Below are positions 1-8,926 of a stretch of DNA of 64,000 bases, one piece after another. The notes beneath the pieces were generated by a model. It made no database searches. It saw nothing but the letters and a program-made list of their open reading frames with translations, and was not told where the DNA came from. Made by a program: the position numbers and the translations under genes. Source of the DNA: Modestobacter sp. VKM Ac-2984 (lineage in GTDB: Bacteria; Actinomycetota; Actinomycetes; Mycobacteriales; Geodermatophilaceae); the NCBI RefSeq assembly GCF_026967985.1, contig NZ_JAPVBJ010000009.1:62001-126000 (forward strand), written 5' to 3'. The number at the start of each line of letters is the position of its first letter. Within the stretch, counting starts at the first letter, position 1.

Positions 1-2
1 AT

Positions 3-749
3 CTCGCCAAGGTTGTTCTCGACCTCTTTGGAGCACTCCCCCTTCCGCCGGAAGACAACGTCAATGGAAGCTTGGGACGCCTTCCGAACACCCGGACATT
101 GGTGTTCGCCGACAGTCCCTCGAAGTTGACCACCGTGTCGAGCCTGCGCCGTGCCCAAGGATACCGGGACAGCAAGCTCGGAGGCTTCGACAAGGTCACC
201 GTCCTCGGTTGGAACTTCTCGGCCGGAATCGGGCAGGACATCGCAGCACTCAATGACCCCAACCTCGAAGTCTTGGTTATCCCTCCAGACTTGCTGGACC
301 GGCTGAAGAAGAAGGGTGCCGACAAGCTCGCCAGCGAGATTCGGTTCGCCAGCCTCCAGTACCTTCAGGCCACGGTCGCCTCGCGCAAGGAAGTCGGTGA
401 CGGCGAAGAGCTGCGGGTCGATCTGCAGAACTACGTGCTCCTGTCTCCGGAGGCAATCAGCCTGGACGACAAGAATCGTGAGCTACTGCGGCAAGTTATG
501 AATGCTGAGCCTCTCGCCCTGATCGAGTATTGGGCGATCGATCCCGACTATGACGGCGAAGTGTTCCGTTCCGTCTGGCAGGACTATAGGGGAAACGCCG
601 ACAACGATGACGACCCCCTGCGCGTGATGACGTCCGCGCAGTTGCAACTGTCTCGCAAGGACAGCGCCCGTCGCGTCTGCATCAGGGCCGTAGATGTATT
701 CGGGTTCGAGTCCGAGGTCGTCATCCCCGGCGTGGAGGTCAACTCATGA
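3..749 (+). CDS. mod: Type III restriction-modification methyltransferase (Mod), C-terminal part only
   Basis: The reading frame is open from the left edge, so the start and the catalytic DPPY and AdoMet motifs lie outside the window. The visible 248 residues match the conserved C-terminal part of type III N6-adenine methyltransferases: a TLVFADSPSKL segment, then a VLGWNFSAGIGQDI strand-loop and VLVIPPDLLDRLKKKG, ending in a region on beta structure and DVFG. In the family, Mod methylates an asymmetric site and provides sequence recognition for the Mod-Res complex. The TGA stop overlaps the ATG of the next gene (ATGA at 746-749), so the two are almost certainly translationally coupled. Base composition is clearly less G+C-rich than in the region after 14 kb, which suggests transfer. 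Family identity is confident; specificity cannot be read. Confidence 0.85.
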   Translation, partial: LAKVVLDLFGALPLPPEDNVNGSLGRLPNTRTLVFADSPSKLTTVSSLRRAQGYRDSKLGGFDKVTVLGWNFSAGIGQDIAALNDPNLEVLVIPPDLLDRLKKKGADKLASEIRFASLQYLQATVASRKEVGDGEELRVDLQNYVLLSPEAISLDDKNRELLRQVMNAEPLALIEYWAIDPDYDGEVFRSVWQDYRGNADNDDDPLRVMTSAQLQLSRKDSARRVCIRAVDVFGFESEVVIPGVEVNS

Positions 750-3673
750 CTCAGCCTCGTGACCTTTTTCCATTAGCCACTGGTCTGGCTAAGCGGGTCG
801 ACGGCCAGATTCCGGATCTCGTTATGGGCCTCTCGCCAGACTTGTTGGAGGGAGTGACGCCAACCACAGCGGAGCTGCTCAAGTTCTGGTTTCAACAGGA
901 CTACTGCGACCTGCGTGTCCTGAACTTCCACGAGGGACAACGCGCCGCGATCCTGCACATCATCTACGCCCACGAGGTCATCGGGGCGCGCAGCTTGCGT
1001 GAGCTATACGAGGCAGTCGCCGGCGATGCCATGCTTAATGGGGGCGTGCTTGGGGAGGTGACCCGTGACCGCCACGCGCATCCGAAGTACGCCGCGAAGA
1101 TGGCGACCGGCACCGGCAAGACGTGGGTCTTGAATGCACTATTGGTCTGGCAGTACCTCAACAAGCTGGCCAGCCCAAGCGACGAGCGCTTCACCAGCAA
1201 CTTTCTGCTCGTCGCGCCAGGTCTGATCGTCTATGACCGCCTGCTTGATTCGTTCCAGGGCAAAGCCGTGGGAGGTGAGCGAGACTTCATCACCAGCGAC
1301 ATCTACCAGCAGCGGGACTTGTTCGTCCCAGAGAACTACCGCACTCAGGTCTTCGGCTTCCTGCAATCCTCCGTGGTTACCAAAGCGGAGATCGGTCGTA
1401 AGGTCACCGGCTCCGGCCTGGTGGCGATCACTAACTGGCACCTGCTGGCCGGCCAGGAAGATCCGGACTTTGTCGCTGCCGAGGACGTGGAGGCTCCTGG
1501 TCGCGAAATCGATGCCAAGGCAGCGGTGGAGAGCTTCTTCCCGCTCACCCCGGGCACAGCAGCCGGCAACGCCCTTGATGTGCTGGATCGTCGCTTCTTG
1601 CGCGGTGGTCCGCTTGAGGCCTTGAAGGACCTGCCAGACCTGATGGTGTTCAACGATGAGGCACACCACATCCACGAGGTCCGTAAGGCCGACGAGGTCA
1701 CCGACGTCGAGTGGCAGAAGTCCCTGACGGAGATTGCCTCCACCAAAGGCTCCTGTTTCATACAGATCGACTTCTCCGCGACTCCATACAACGAAGTTGG
1801 TTCGGGGAGCAAGAGAGGACGCCAATACTTCCCGCACATCATTGTCGACTTCGATTTGTCCTCGGCCATGCGGGCGGGTCTCGTCAAAGCTCTCGCGCTA
1901 GACAAACGCAAAGACGTTGCTTCTCTGCCGCTGGACTTCAAGGCTGAGCGTGACGAGCAGAATCGCGTCACCGGGCTGTCGCAGGGCCAGCGGGTAATGC
2001 TGAGGGCTGGCCTGAGGAAGCTGCAGATCCTGGAGGAGCAGTTCACCACTGCGGATCCGGACAAGCACCCGAAGCTGATGGTGATCTGTGAGGACACCTC
2101 AGTCACGCCGCATGTCGTCGAATTCCTGCAGAGCACCGGCCTCGCGGAGGACGACATCCTGCGCGTGGACTCCGGTCGTAAGCAGGAGCTAGGCGCCAAG
2201 GACTGGGAGCCGATCCGGGAACGCCTCTTCGATGTCGACCGGCACAAGCAGCCGAAAGTCATCGTCTCGGTGCTCATGCTCCGAGAAGGCTTCGACGTCA
2301 ACAACATCTGCGTTGTTGTCCCCTTGCGGTCTTCTGAGGCGTCCATCCTGTTGGAGCAAACCATTGGCCGCGGCCTGCGGCTGATGTGGCGCGGGAATGA
2401 CGCAATCGACGACCTAAAGCGCGATACCCGGGAGCGGATCGCCAATCGCGAGGAACCCACCAACTACTTCGACGTGCTGTTCATTGTTGAGCACCCAGCC
2501 TTCTCTCGATTCTACGAAGAGTTGCTCGGCGGCGAACTCGTCGGTGAGGTTGGGGACGACGCCGACTCGACAGACGCCACCGGCGACCTAGAGCACGTTG
2601 ACCTGCGTCCCGGCTACCAAGCGTACGACTTCGAGGTGCCGATCATCATCCGCGACGCGGATGAAGAACTTAAGCAGCCAAGTGTCGATCCACTACTACT
2701 CACCCCGAGTAAGTACCAGATCGACTGGCTCATCAATCAGATCGGTAAGGGCGACCGGTTCGTCTCTCAAGACGCCCAGACAGGCACGCAGTACGGCGAT
2801 TACCGAGTTGACGGCGGCATCCTGACCGCGACCGGCTACAACGACTACCTCTCCCGTATGACCACCCGTATCACCGAGGCGCTCGGGCGGGGTTTGACCA
2901 GTAGTGCGGGCAAGTACAAGGAAATCAGCCAGTACCCGATCCTGCAGGCGTACAAGCCGCTGCTGACCGGCTGGCTCGATACCTACATTAGGCACCGCAT
3001 GTTCGGGCCCGATTTCGACCCGCTGGAGGGCGAGAATTGGCGCGTCCTACTGCTCGACGATGTCGCTCACGACATAGCGGGCGTTTTTGCTAGCAAGCTC
3101 ACCGAGTTGCAGGAGAACCAATCTGTGGCGGAGGCGACCGTCCAGTACCGGCAGCCATCCGAGGTAAAAGCTCTCCCGATCAGGGCCAGCGCCAGTGTCG
3201 AGGTAAAGAAGTGCATCTATCCGAAGCTGCCAGTGCCCTCCAGGGGTGGCGGCTTGGAACGCTTGTTTATCGAGTGGGCCGATCGGGATTCTCGGATCGA
3301 GGCGCTTCTCAAAGTTCACGAGTATCGACACGACTTCCTCCGGCGTCCGTACCTCAAGGCTGACGGGATGCCGGCGCAGTACTCGCCGGACTTCGTCGTA
3401 CGCACGGACACTGACGTCTACGTGGTTGAGACCAAGGCACAGTCCGCCCTCAGCGACGAAAACGTCAAGCGCAAGCAACGCGCCGCCCTAGCCTGGTGTG
3501 AGCAGCTCAACGAGCTCCCGAGTCACCAGCGTGCCGACCTGTCCTGGCATTACGTCCTACTAGGCGAATCGATTGTTCGAGAGTGGTATTCCAAGAACGT
3601 TCGAGCCACGGAACTATTGGAGTACGCGCGACTAAGGCGCGCCGATGCTCCGGTGCAGGAGAGGCTGCTCTGA
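746..3673 (+). CDS. res: Type III restriction enzyme Res subunit (DEAD/DEAH helicase-nuclease)
   Basis: This is the 975-residue restriction subunit of the Mod-Res complex. Res uses ATP to communicate along DNA between two inversely oriented sites and then cuts. The sequence shows a superfamily 2 motor with Walker A MATGTGKT (residues 119-126), a DEAH box at 304-307 and an SAT motif at 344-346 in DFSATPYN. Motif VI is GRGLRL, in an EQTIGRGLR context. A C-terminal PD-(D/E)XK nuclease follows, with D882 and E895-T-K897 in SPDFVV and VVETKAQ. Length and motif order are normal for the family, and no frameshift or missing catalytic residue is visible. The gene overlaps mod by 4 bases. Base composition is lower in G+C than the core genes. 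An IS110-type transposase remnant begins 91 bp after its stop, so the module ends at an insertion. Confidence 0.93.
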   Translation: MTQPRDLFPLATGLAKRVDGQIPDLVMGLSPDLLEGVTPTTAELLKFWFQQDYCDLRVLNFHEGQRAAILHIIYAHEVIGARSLRELYEAVAGDAMLNGGVLGEVTRDRHAHPKYAAKMATGTGKTWVLNALLVWQYLNKLASPSDERFTSNFLLVAPGLIVYDRLLDSFQGKAVGGERDFITSDIYQQRDLFVPENYRTQVFGFLQSSVVTKAEIGRKVTGSGLVAITNWHLLAGQEDPDFVAAEDVEAPGREIDAKAAVESFFPLTPGTAAGNALDVLDRRFLRGGPLEALKDLPDLMVFNDEAHHIHEVRKADEVTDVEWQKSLTEIASTKGSCFIQIDFSATPYNEVGSGSKRGRQYFPHIIVDFDLSSAMRAGLVKALALDKRKDVASLPLDFKAERDEQNRVTGLSQGQRVMLRAGLRKLQILEEQFTTADPDKHPKLMVICEDTSVTPHVVEFLQSTGLAEDDILRVDSGRKQELGAKDWEPIRERLFDVDRHKQPKVIVSVLMLREGFDVNNICVVVPLRSSEASILLEQTIGRGLRLMWRGNDAIDDLKRDTRERIANREEPTNYFDVLFIVEHPAFSRFYEELLGGELVGEVGDDADSTDATGDLEHVDLRPGYQAYDFEVPIIIRDADEELKQPSVDPLLLTPSKYQIDWLINQIGKGDRFVSQDAQTGTQYGDYRVDGGILTATGYNDYLSRMTTRITEALGRGLTSSAGKYKEISQYPILQAYKPLLTGWLDTYIRHRMFGPDFDPLEGENWRVLLLDDVAHDIAGVFASKLTELQENQSVAEATVQYRQPSEVKALPIRASASVEVKKCIYPKLPVPSRGGGLERLFIEWADRDSRIEALLKVHEYRHDFLRRPYLKADGMPAQYSPDFVVRTDTDVYVVETKAQSALSDENVKRKQRAALAWCEQLNELPSHQRADLSWHYVLLGESIVREWYSKNVRATELLEYARLRRADAPVQERLL

Positions 3674-3763
3674 GAAGGGCAGTAGCGAGCTCGCGGTGGA
3701 TGTCGGCATCTACGCCTGGAGGTGCAAACTGAGCTGACCTCAGACATCCCATGGTTCGAGTGG

Positions 3764-5003
3764 TCAAGCGGCGGCTGCGGTGATGGCGGGCCAGGCGGTG
3801 TGTTCGTCGTAGTGGGTCCTGGTCTTGAGGCAGCCGTGGAGGATGCCGACGAGCCGGTTGCCGAGTTGTCGACAGGGCGGCGTGGTGTCCGGTGCCGCGG
3901 GTGCGGAGGGTGTCGTAGTAGGTGCGGGCGCCGGGTGAGGCGGTGAGGGCGCAGAAGGCCCACTGGTGGGTGGCGTCGGCGAGGTGCTTGTTGCGGGCGT
4001 AGCGGGCCAGCACGATCCGGCGGGTGCCGGAGGCGCGGGTGATCGGTGAGGTGCCGGCGTAGTTCTTGCGGGCCTTGGCGTCGGCGTAGCGGGCGTGGTC
4101 GTCGCCGAACTCGGCGAGCACCCGGGCGCCGAGGATCGGTCCCAGCCCGGGTTGGCTGGTCACGATGTCAGCGTCCGGGTGCCGGCCAAAACCCTCGGCC
4201 ACCACCGCCTGCAGGGAGGCGATCTCGCTGTTGAGCCCGGCGAGGAGCCGGACGTGGCTGGCCACGATCGCCGCGTAGGCGGCCTCGATCTCCGGTGCCA
4301 GGCGCAGCGCCGGCGCCCGCAACGCCGCCTGGATCACCTCGGCCTTGGCCTCGGCATCGCGACGGTGGGCCCGGGCCAGGGCGGCGGTGATCTTCGACCT
4401 GGACAGCCGCGCCGCCCGCGCCGGATCCGGGGCTCGTCCGAGCAGCTCCAGGGCGTCGGCGGCGGCCAGCTCGGGGAAGGCCTCCAGCGCGGCGGGGAAG
4501 AACTCCCGCAGCGCTGAACGGAGCCGCTGCAGGTGGCGGGTGCGGTCCCAGATCGCGCTCTGATGCACCCGGGCCACCATCTTCAGCCCCTCCACCGCCG
4601 GGCTGTCACCGGCCATCGGCCGGTGATGGGCCCGGTCCAGGCGGACGATTTCGGCCAGCACATGGGCGTCACCGCGGTCGGAGTTCGCCCCGGAGGCACC
4701 GTGGCGTTCCCGGTAGCGGGCCACCTGCACGGGGTTGAGCGGGAACACCTGGTAGCCGGCGGCGACCAGCGCAGACACCCACGTGCCGCGGTCGGTCTCG
4801 ATGCCGATCACCACGTTCTGTGCGACGAACCCGGTCTCCGGGTCCACGTCGTCATCGGTCAGGTGCTCGGCGATCAGCTCGTGCAGCCGGGTCAACCCGG
4901 CGATGCCCTCCGGCAGCCGGGCCCGGGCCAGCCGGCGCCCGTCATCGCCTTGGACCTCGATGTCGTGGTGGTCCTCGGCCCAGTCATCCCCAACGAACAA
5001 CAT
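3764..5003 (-). pseudogene. IS110-family transposase, frameshifted near its C terminus
   Basis: The protein begins MLFVGDDWAEDHHDIEV, the typical first RuvC-like DEDD block of IS110/IS1111 transposases. It continues with IGIETDRGTWVSALVAAGY and a SDRGDAHVLAEIVR segment, then the transposase_20 domain with PGLGPILGARVLAEFGDD and RKNYAGTSPITRASG. The ATG at 5003 has a strong GGAGGGGG ribosome binding site. After RTRGTGHHAAL the frame breaks: base 3872 is one extra A on the plus strand. In the neighbouring frame the family C terminus (LGNRLVGILHGCLKTRT, then HYDEHTAWP) continues to a TGA at 3764-3766. A single insertion therefore separates the element from an intact copy. IS110 elements lack clear terminal inverted repeats, so the element ends could not be fixed. 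It lies between res and a small unknown gene. Confidence 0.88.
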
Positions 5004-5261
5004 CGCGCCCCCTCCGGTCGGCTCACTGCGGTCGGCAGCGCGGAGGGAGACAGCCAGCGGACTAATGGTCAAGTACTCACCGGCACTCGGCCGGGGCACG
5101 TCATCCCATCAGCGGTCACGCCCCCTCACGACCGGTGGGCGCACGATCTGAGGCTAGGAATCCAGCGTTCCAGTCGACGAGAGTGCTGACCCACCGGCCG
5201 CTACCGGCACCGAACCTGCCAGAGACCGGAAGGCTCGGTAAGCCCCATTAGTCGTCTCCGC

Positions 5262-5591
5262 CTACCACGACCCATGCGGGATGGTGGCCATAGCGAGCAT
5301 GACGTCCGTCGTCGCCAGTAAGGCCTCAGCCACCGTCACGTCCGGGGGTAGCTGGAAGCGTGCGCCGAACATGCAGGAGCCGGGCGCCTTTGCTTGGGCA
5401 TCTCCAAAGCCGATGCCAAGGTACCTGGGGCCACCTTTGGCGACCATCGCCTTCCATGCCTCTCGGTCATGGGTCGCGGCTACGGCTCGCCCCAGAGCGC
5501 TGCGAGCTGCTGACATGGTCGGCCACATCACCAACAGGTAGTCCGAGTCGAAGTCAGCCGAGGTATGGACGCCAGCCTGCTGAAGTGTCAC
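5262..5591 (-). CDS. Hypothetical protein, possibly 5'-truncated
   Basis: I do not recognise this protein. The 109-residue frame from a GTG at 5591 contains SDYLLVMWPTMSAARSALG, then a G-rich PRYLGIGFGDAQAKAPGS loop and ends in IPHGSW. It has no obvious signal peptide or membrane segment. The GTG has no good ribosome binding site. The same frame stays open upstream through about 5700 with protein-like composition (for example VPGVYVEAEENLPVRD), reaching the left end of the IS3 remnant. The true start may therefore have been removed when that element inserted. It lies between two transposase remnants and has moderately lowered G+C, consistent with accessory DNA. The existence of a gene here is plausible rather than certain. 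Confidence 0.45.
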   Translation of the reverse strand: MTLQQAGVHTSADFDSDYLLVMWPTMSAARSALGRAVAATHDREAWKAMVAKGGPRYLGIGFGDAQAKAPGSCMFGARFQLPPDVTVAEALLATTDVMLAMATIPHGSW

Positions 5592-5752
5592 CTTGATCGA
5601 CGGACCAATGGGGCCAACTCCCCTACCACCCAGCGCTGGACAGTCCCGAACGGGCAGATTCTCCTCAGCTTCTACGTAGACCCCTGGGACTGCCCCCGGT
5701 TCGGTTGAATCCTTGCCTGTGAGGCTGTGGCCTCACTGGAAGGATCAGCGTC

Positions 5753-6018
5753 GTGCCCAAGCCGTTCCCGCCGGAGTTCCGACGTGACGTCATCGCCGTG
5801 GCCCACAAGGGGGAGGCGCCGATCGCTCAGATCGCCCGGGACTTCGGAATCTCAGAGTCCTGCCTGCAGCGCTGGCTGAAGATCGCTGACCGAGACGACG
5901 GCCTGGCCCCGCCGGCGGCCGGTGATCTCGGTAGCGGTGAGAAGACCGACTCCGCGGAGCTGCGGGAGCTGTGGCAGCTGTGGCAGCTGCGGCAGCGCAA
6001 CAAACTGCTAGAACAGGT
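5753..6018 (+). pseudogene. IS3-family transposase OrfA, 3'-truncated
   Basis: The GTG at 5753 opens a typical IS3 OrfA helix-turn-helix protein: KPFPPEFRRDVIAVAHK, then IAQIARDFGISESCLQRWLK, then a leucine-rich stretch around ELRELWQLWQLRQRNKLLEQ. Full OrfA proteins continue from this LRxRNKLLEQ segment for about 10-20 residues and are followed by OrfB with the DDE core. Here the match stops at about 6018, and the next bases belong to a DUF2075 gene. OrfB and the right end of the element are absent. The 60 bp before the start, including a CCCCCGGTTCGGTT stretch near 5693, probably contain the left end, but no matching right inverted repeat is present. This is a stump left by deletion or recombination. 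Confidence 0.8.
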
Positions 6019-7323
6019 GGGGACTTCCACGACTTCCTCCGGTACGGTATCTCCCCCGCCCACGCCTCGGTCTGCGCCGACCGGTTGCTGCGGTCGTCTG
6101 TCGCCCCGAGCAAGCAGCTGCTCGCCGTCGCGGCGGAGGAGATCCGTACACGCGAGCAGTTCGTGCTCCTCGACGAGCAGCGGGTCGCCTTCGATCGGGT
6201 ACTCCATGAGGTGGAGAAGGCCCGCGGAGGTGACCACAAGTCGGTCGTCATCGTCTCGGGCGGGCCGGGCAGCGGGAAGAGCGTCATCGCCCTGTCCCTC
6301 CTCGGGGAACTCAGTCGGCGCGGCGTCCGCGTCGCGCACGCCACCGGGTCACGGTCGTTCATTCAGACGCTCCGCAAGGTGGCCGGTCGCCGAGCTCCGC
6401 GCACGGCCGCTCTGTTCCGGTACTTCAACCAGTTCATGGACGTCGCCAAGAACAGCCTCGACGTCCTCATCGCCGACGAGGCGCACCGACTGCGGGAGGC
6501 CTCGGCCAACCGTTGGACGAAGGCCGAGCTGCGCAGCGACAAGCGGCAGATCGACGAGCTGATCGACGCAGCTTTTGTATCAGTTTTCCTGCTCGATCAG
6601 AACCAGGTCGTGCGCCCTGGGGAGATGGGCACGGTCCAGGACATCGAGAAACACGCGCGCAAACGCGGCATCGGCGTTCACGAGATCGACCTGTCGACCC
6701 AGTACCGCAGCGGTGGCAGCGCTGAGTGCGTCGAATGGGTCGAACAGCTGCTTGGTCTGGCTCCGGGGGGTCCGGAGAAGTGGTCCGGGGACGAACGCTT
6801 CGAGGTCCGGACGGCGCCGTCACCGTCCGCCATGGAGGCAGCGCTGGCGGAGAAGCTGGCGCAGCACCAGAACGCCCGGATGGCCGCTGAGTACTGCTGG
6901 CCGTGGAGCGACCCCAGGTCCGACGGGTCACTGGTCCCGGACGTGACGATCGGCGACTGGTCCCGCCCGTGGAACCTCAAGGGTGAGCGCTCCGTGGGTG
7001 ACGCCCCGCCTGCCGCCCTGTGGGCCAGTGACGACCGCGGCTTTGGCCAGGTCGGCTGCGTCCACACGGCACAGGGCTTCGAGTATGAGTGGAACGGCGT
7101 CCTGCTCGGCCCCGACCTGGTGTGGCGCACAGATCGGTGGGTCGCCGTCCGCAGCGCCAACCGGGACCCGGACTTCCGCAACAGGCAGCGGGTCAGTGAT
7201 GCGGACTTCGACGTGCTCGTGCGCAACGTCTACAAGGTGCTGCTGACGCGCGGTCTGCGGGGCGTCTACCTGCACTCGACCGATCCGGAGACCCAGCAGC
7301 TACTGGACAGCCTCATCGACTGA
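5971..7323 (+). pseudogene. DUF2075 (Schlafen-type) helicase-like ATPase, N terminus replaced by IS3 sequence
   Basis: The open frame of 450 codons begins at a GTG inside the IS3 orfA remnant. Recognisable DUF2075 sequence starts only at about 6019 (GDFHDFLRYGISPAHAS). It then runs to a normal C terminus: Walker A GGPGSGKS (residues 97-104 of this frame), a DEAH box at 169-172 (LIADEAHRL), LLDQNQVV, QYRSGGS and the final helicase block QGFEYEWNGVLLGPDL. Relatives usually carry roughly 200 more N-terminal residues, often with a nuclease-like domain, and these are missing. The motor itself looks intact, so a chimeric protein could in principle be made from the orfA GTG. A decayed gene is more likely. 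DUF2075 proteins are often found in restriction and defence islands, which fits the setting. Confidence 0.8.
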
Positions 7324-7353
7324 CCGGGAACGAGCCAGTGAGTTCGCCGCTAC

Positions 7354-8451
7354 TCACCGCTCGGCGAACAGCTCGTCGAGCGCACCCGTGATGACGCCCG
7401 CAGCGGCCGGACTCTGCAGCGCTGCTTCCGGGATGGACGGCCGACGGGCGTAGCGCTTGTCGACCAGGTCGGACAGCAACGGCTCCACCCCCGAAAGGGT
7501 CCGCAGTCGATCCGCCAGAACGTCCAACTGCGCTGCCGGAACGCCGATCCCCTTGCGGAACATCCACTCGAAGTTCACGGCCAACACCGTCCTTCCCTGG
7601 GGCCCCGTGTAGATCCCCCAGACAGCGACGTTCTGGTCGCCGACGTCGAACCAGGCGACGACCGATGGGTACTTGCCCTCACCCCAGTAGAAGTTGGTCC
7701 ACCTGGGGTGCTGCTGTCCGTGCTGGTAGATCGTCACCAGAGTGGCCGCGGCCTCGGGGGTGCTGTGTTCGTGAATCGCCGCGAGCAAGCTCTGTTCGTC
7801 CCATCGGCTGCGGGGACCCTCAGCCGCCTTCCGGCGCACGGCCTCCTGTCCGTAGACAGTGGGCGCAAGGATCTCCATTTCGCCGTGGCGGACGTAGCCC
7901 AACTCCAGGGCCAGGACGTCCAGGGCTACGACTGTCCGGTCGTTGAGGAACTCGACGACGCGCTTGAGCTCCTCGGTGATCGCGTCGACGGCGATGACCA
8001 GGCGCATCGACCCGGTCGCAAGGTTCCTGCTCACCTCGGAACGGAACGTCTCCGCCGAGAACTCCCCACCCTGACTGTCGGCCCGGGCAGCGAGCACCTC
8101 GATCATCGGCTTGCCGGCACGCGCGGCAAAGGCTGCGTCGAGTTCCTCGTACGACAGGCGCCACAGCCCGGCGGCGTAGGCCAGTACCTGGCCGACGACA
8201 CTGCGCCGGATCTCCGGGTTCGCCTTGAGCTTGCACTCGACGACCGTCAGTTCGCCGGACAGGCTGATGGCGAACAGATCGACCGGGCCGGTCTGCGGCA
8301 CGTACAGCTGGCTGACCACCGCGAGCGGCGACCCGTCGGCACCCGGCAGCAGGTCCGGCGACTCGAGCAGCAGTGTCTCGAGGGCCGCCTCGTCGGTGTA
8401 GTTCGTCACCGTCGGCGACTGCCAGGTGCCACCGTTCTGTCGGATCAACAT
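7354..8451 (-). CDS. PD-(D/E)XK nuclease-type protein, NucS/DUF91-like N-terminal domain
   Basis: The first about 150 residues form a restriction-endonuclease-like fold signature: E30, D58 in GPVDLFAI, then E72-C-K74 in LTVVECKL, followed by Q88 in VVGQVLAYAAGLW. This E-D-ExK-Q arrangement is that of archaeal/actinobacterial NucS-type and DUF91 nucleases, which cut DNA near mismatches or branches. The remaining about 200 residues have no catalytic motif that I know. They contain a WTNFYWGEGKYPSVVAWFD beta-rich block and look like a target or partner domain. The ATG at 8451 has a GGGGGAG ribosome binding site 5 bp upstream. It converges with the DUF2075 remnant. All nuclease residues are present, so it may be active. 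It is not the housekeeping NucS, which is shorter and differs in its N-terminal domain. Confidence 0.7.
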   Translation of the reverse strand: MLIRQNGGTWQSPTVTNYTDEAALETLLLESPDLLPGADGSPLAVVSQLYVPQTGPVDLFAISLSGELTVVECKLKANPEIRRSVVGQVLAYAAGLWRLSYEELDAAFAARAGKPMIEVLAARADSQGGEFSAETFRSEVSRNLATGSMRLVIAVDAITEELKRVVEFLNDRTVVALDVLALELGYVRHGEMEILAPTVYGQEAVRRKAAEGPRSRWDEQSLLAAIHEHSTPEAAATLVTIYQHGQQHPRWTNFYWGEGKYPSVVAWFDVGDQNVAVWGIYTGPQGRTVLAVNFEWMFRKGIGVPAAQLDVLADRLRTLSGVEPLLSDLVDKRYARRPSIPEAALQSPAAAGVITGALDELFAER

Positions 8452-8611
8452 TGCTCCCCCACCTGCGTTCGCCAGAGCAGCTTCCGCCCGCGAGCGGCAC
8501 CAGATAAGGCACTCTCCTAGGCGGCGACCCCCGTCTGGTTTTCATGGCTTCGCCGTACCGTTCCCCGGAACATTCGCCACCGTACAACTCAGCATGTCGG
8601 GAGGATGGCCG

Positions 8612-8895
8612 ATGACCGCAGCTCATTCTCTAGGTCCCGCAGCAAAGCGGCGGTCGCCGACGCGCCCCTGCCCTAGTCGATCAGATCGAGGGACGGATCG
8701 CGACGCCACCGTCATCCTCGACTTCCGGGCATGGTGGTTGGCAACCCCTCGTTCGCCGACGAGCTGATTTCGCAGGTGCTCGAGCGGGGTGGGCCACCCC
8801 AGTTGTGGGCCGAGCACTCCGGCCCGGATTTCGGCGCCCAACTCATCGACGCCGCCGGGCACGATGGAATCGCTGAGCGGCTGGACAACGTCTGA
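8612..8895 (+). pseudogene. STAS-like (DUF4325) protein remnant with a frameshift
   Basis: Two frames together give a DUF4325-like pattern. An ATG at 8612, behind GGGAGG, reads into DRDATVILDFR up to 8729. The frame beginning at 8731 gives MVVGNPSFADELISQVL and ends in a TGA at 8893-8895. In the family these are continuous, as strand-loop-helix: ILDF.G, then SPSFADEL. One missing base near 8729-8730 would restore the join. The N-terminal part before DRDATV does not look protein-like in any single frame, so more damage is probable. STAS-like DUF4325 proteins occur beside histidine-kinase-like ATPases in bacterial gene clusters of unsettled role. The assignment rests on one short motif region. 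Confidence 0.45.
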
Positions 8896-8926
8896 CCCGC
8901 CGGCTCGGGCCCCGAGCGGCTGGCCT

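Noticed and set aside
5262-7323. A complete IS3 element
   Set aside because: Only the orfA N-terminal part is present; orfB and the right end are missing.
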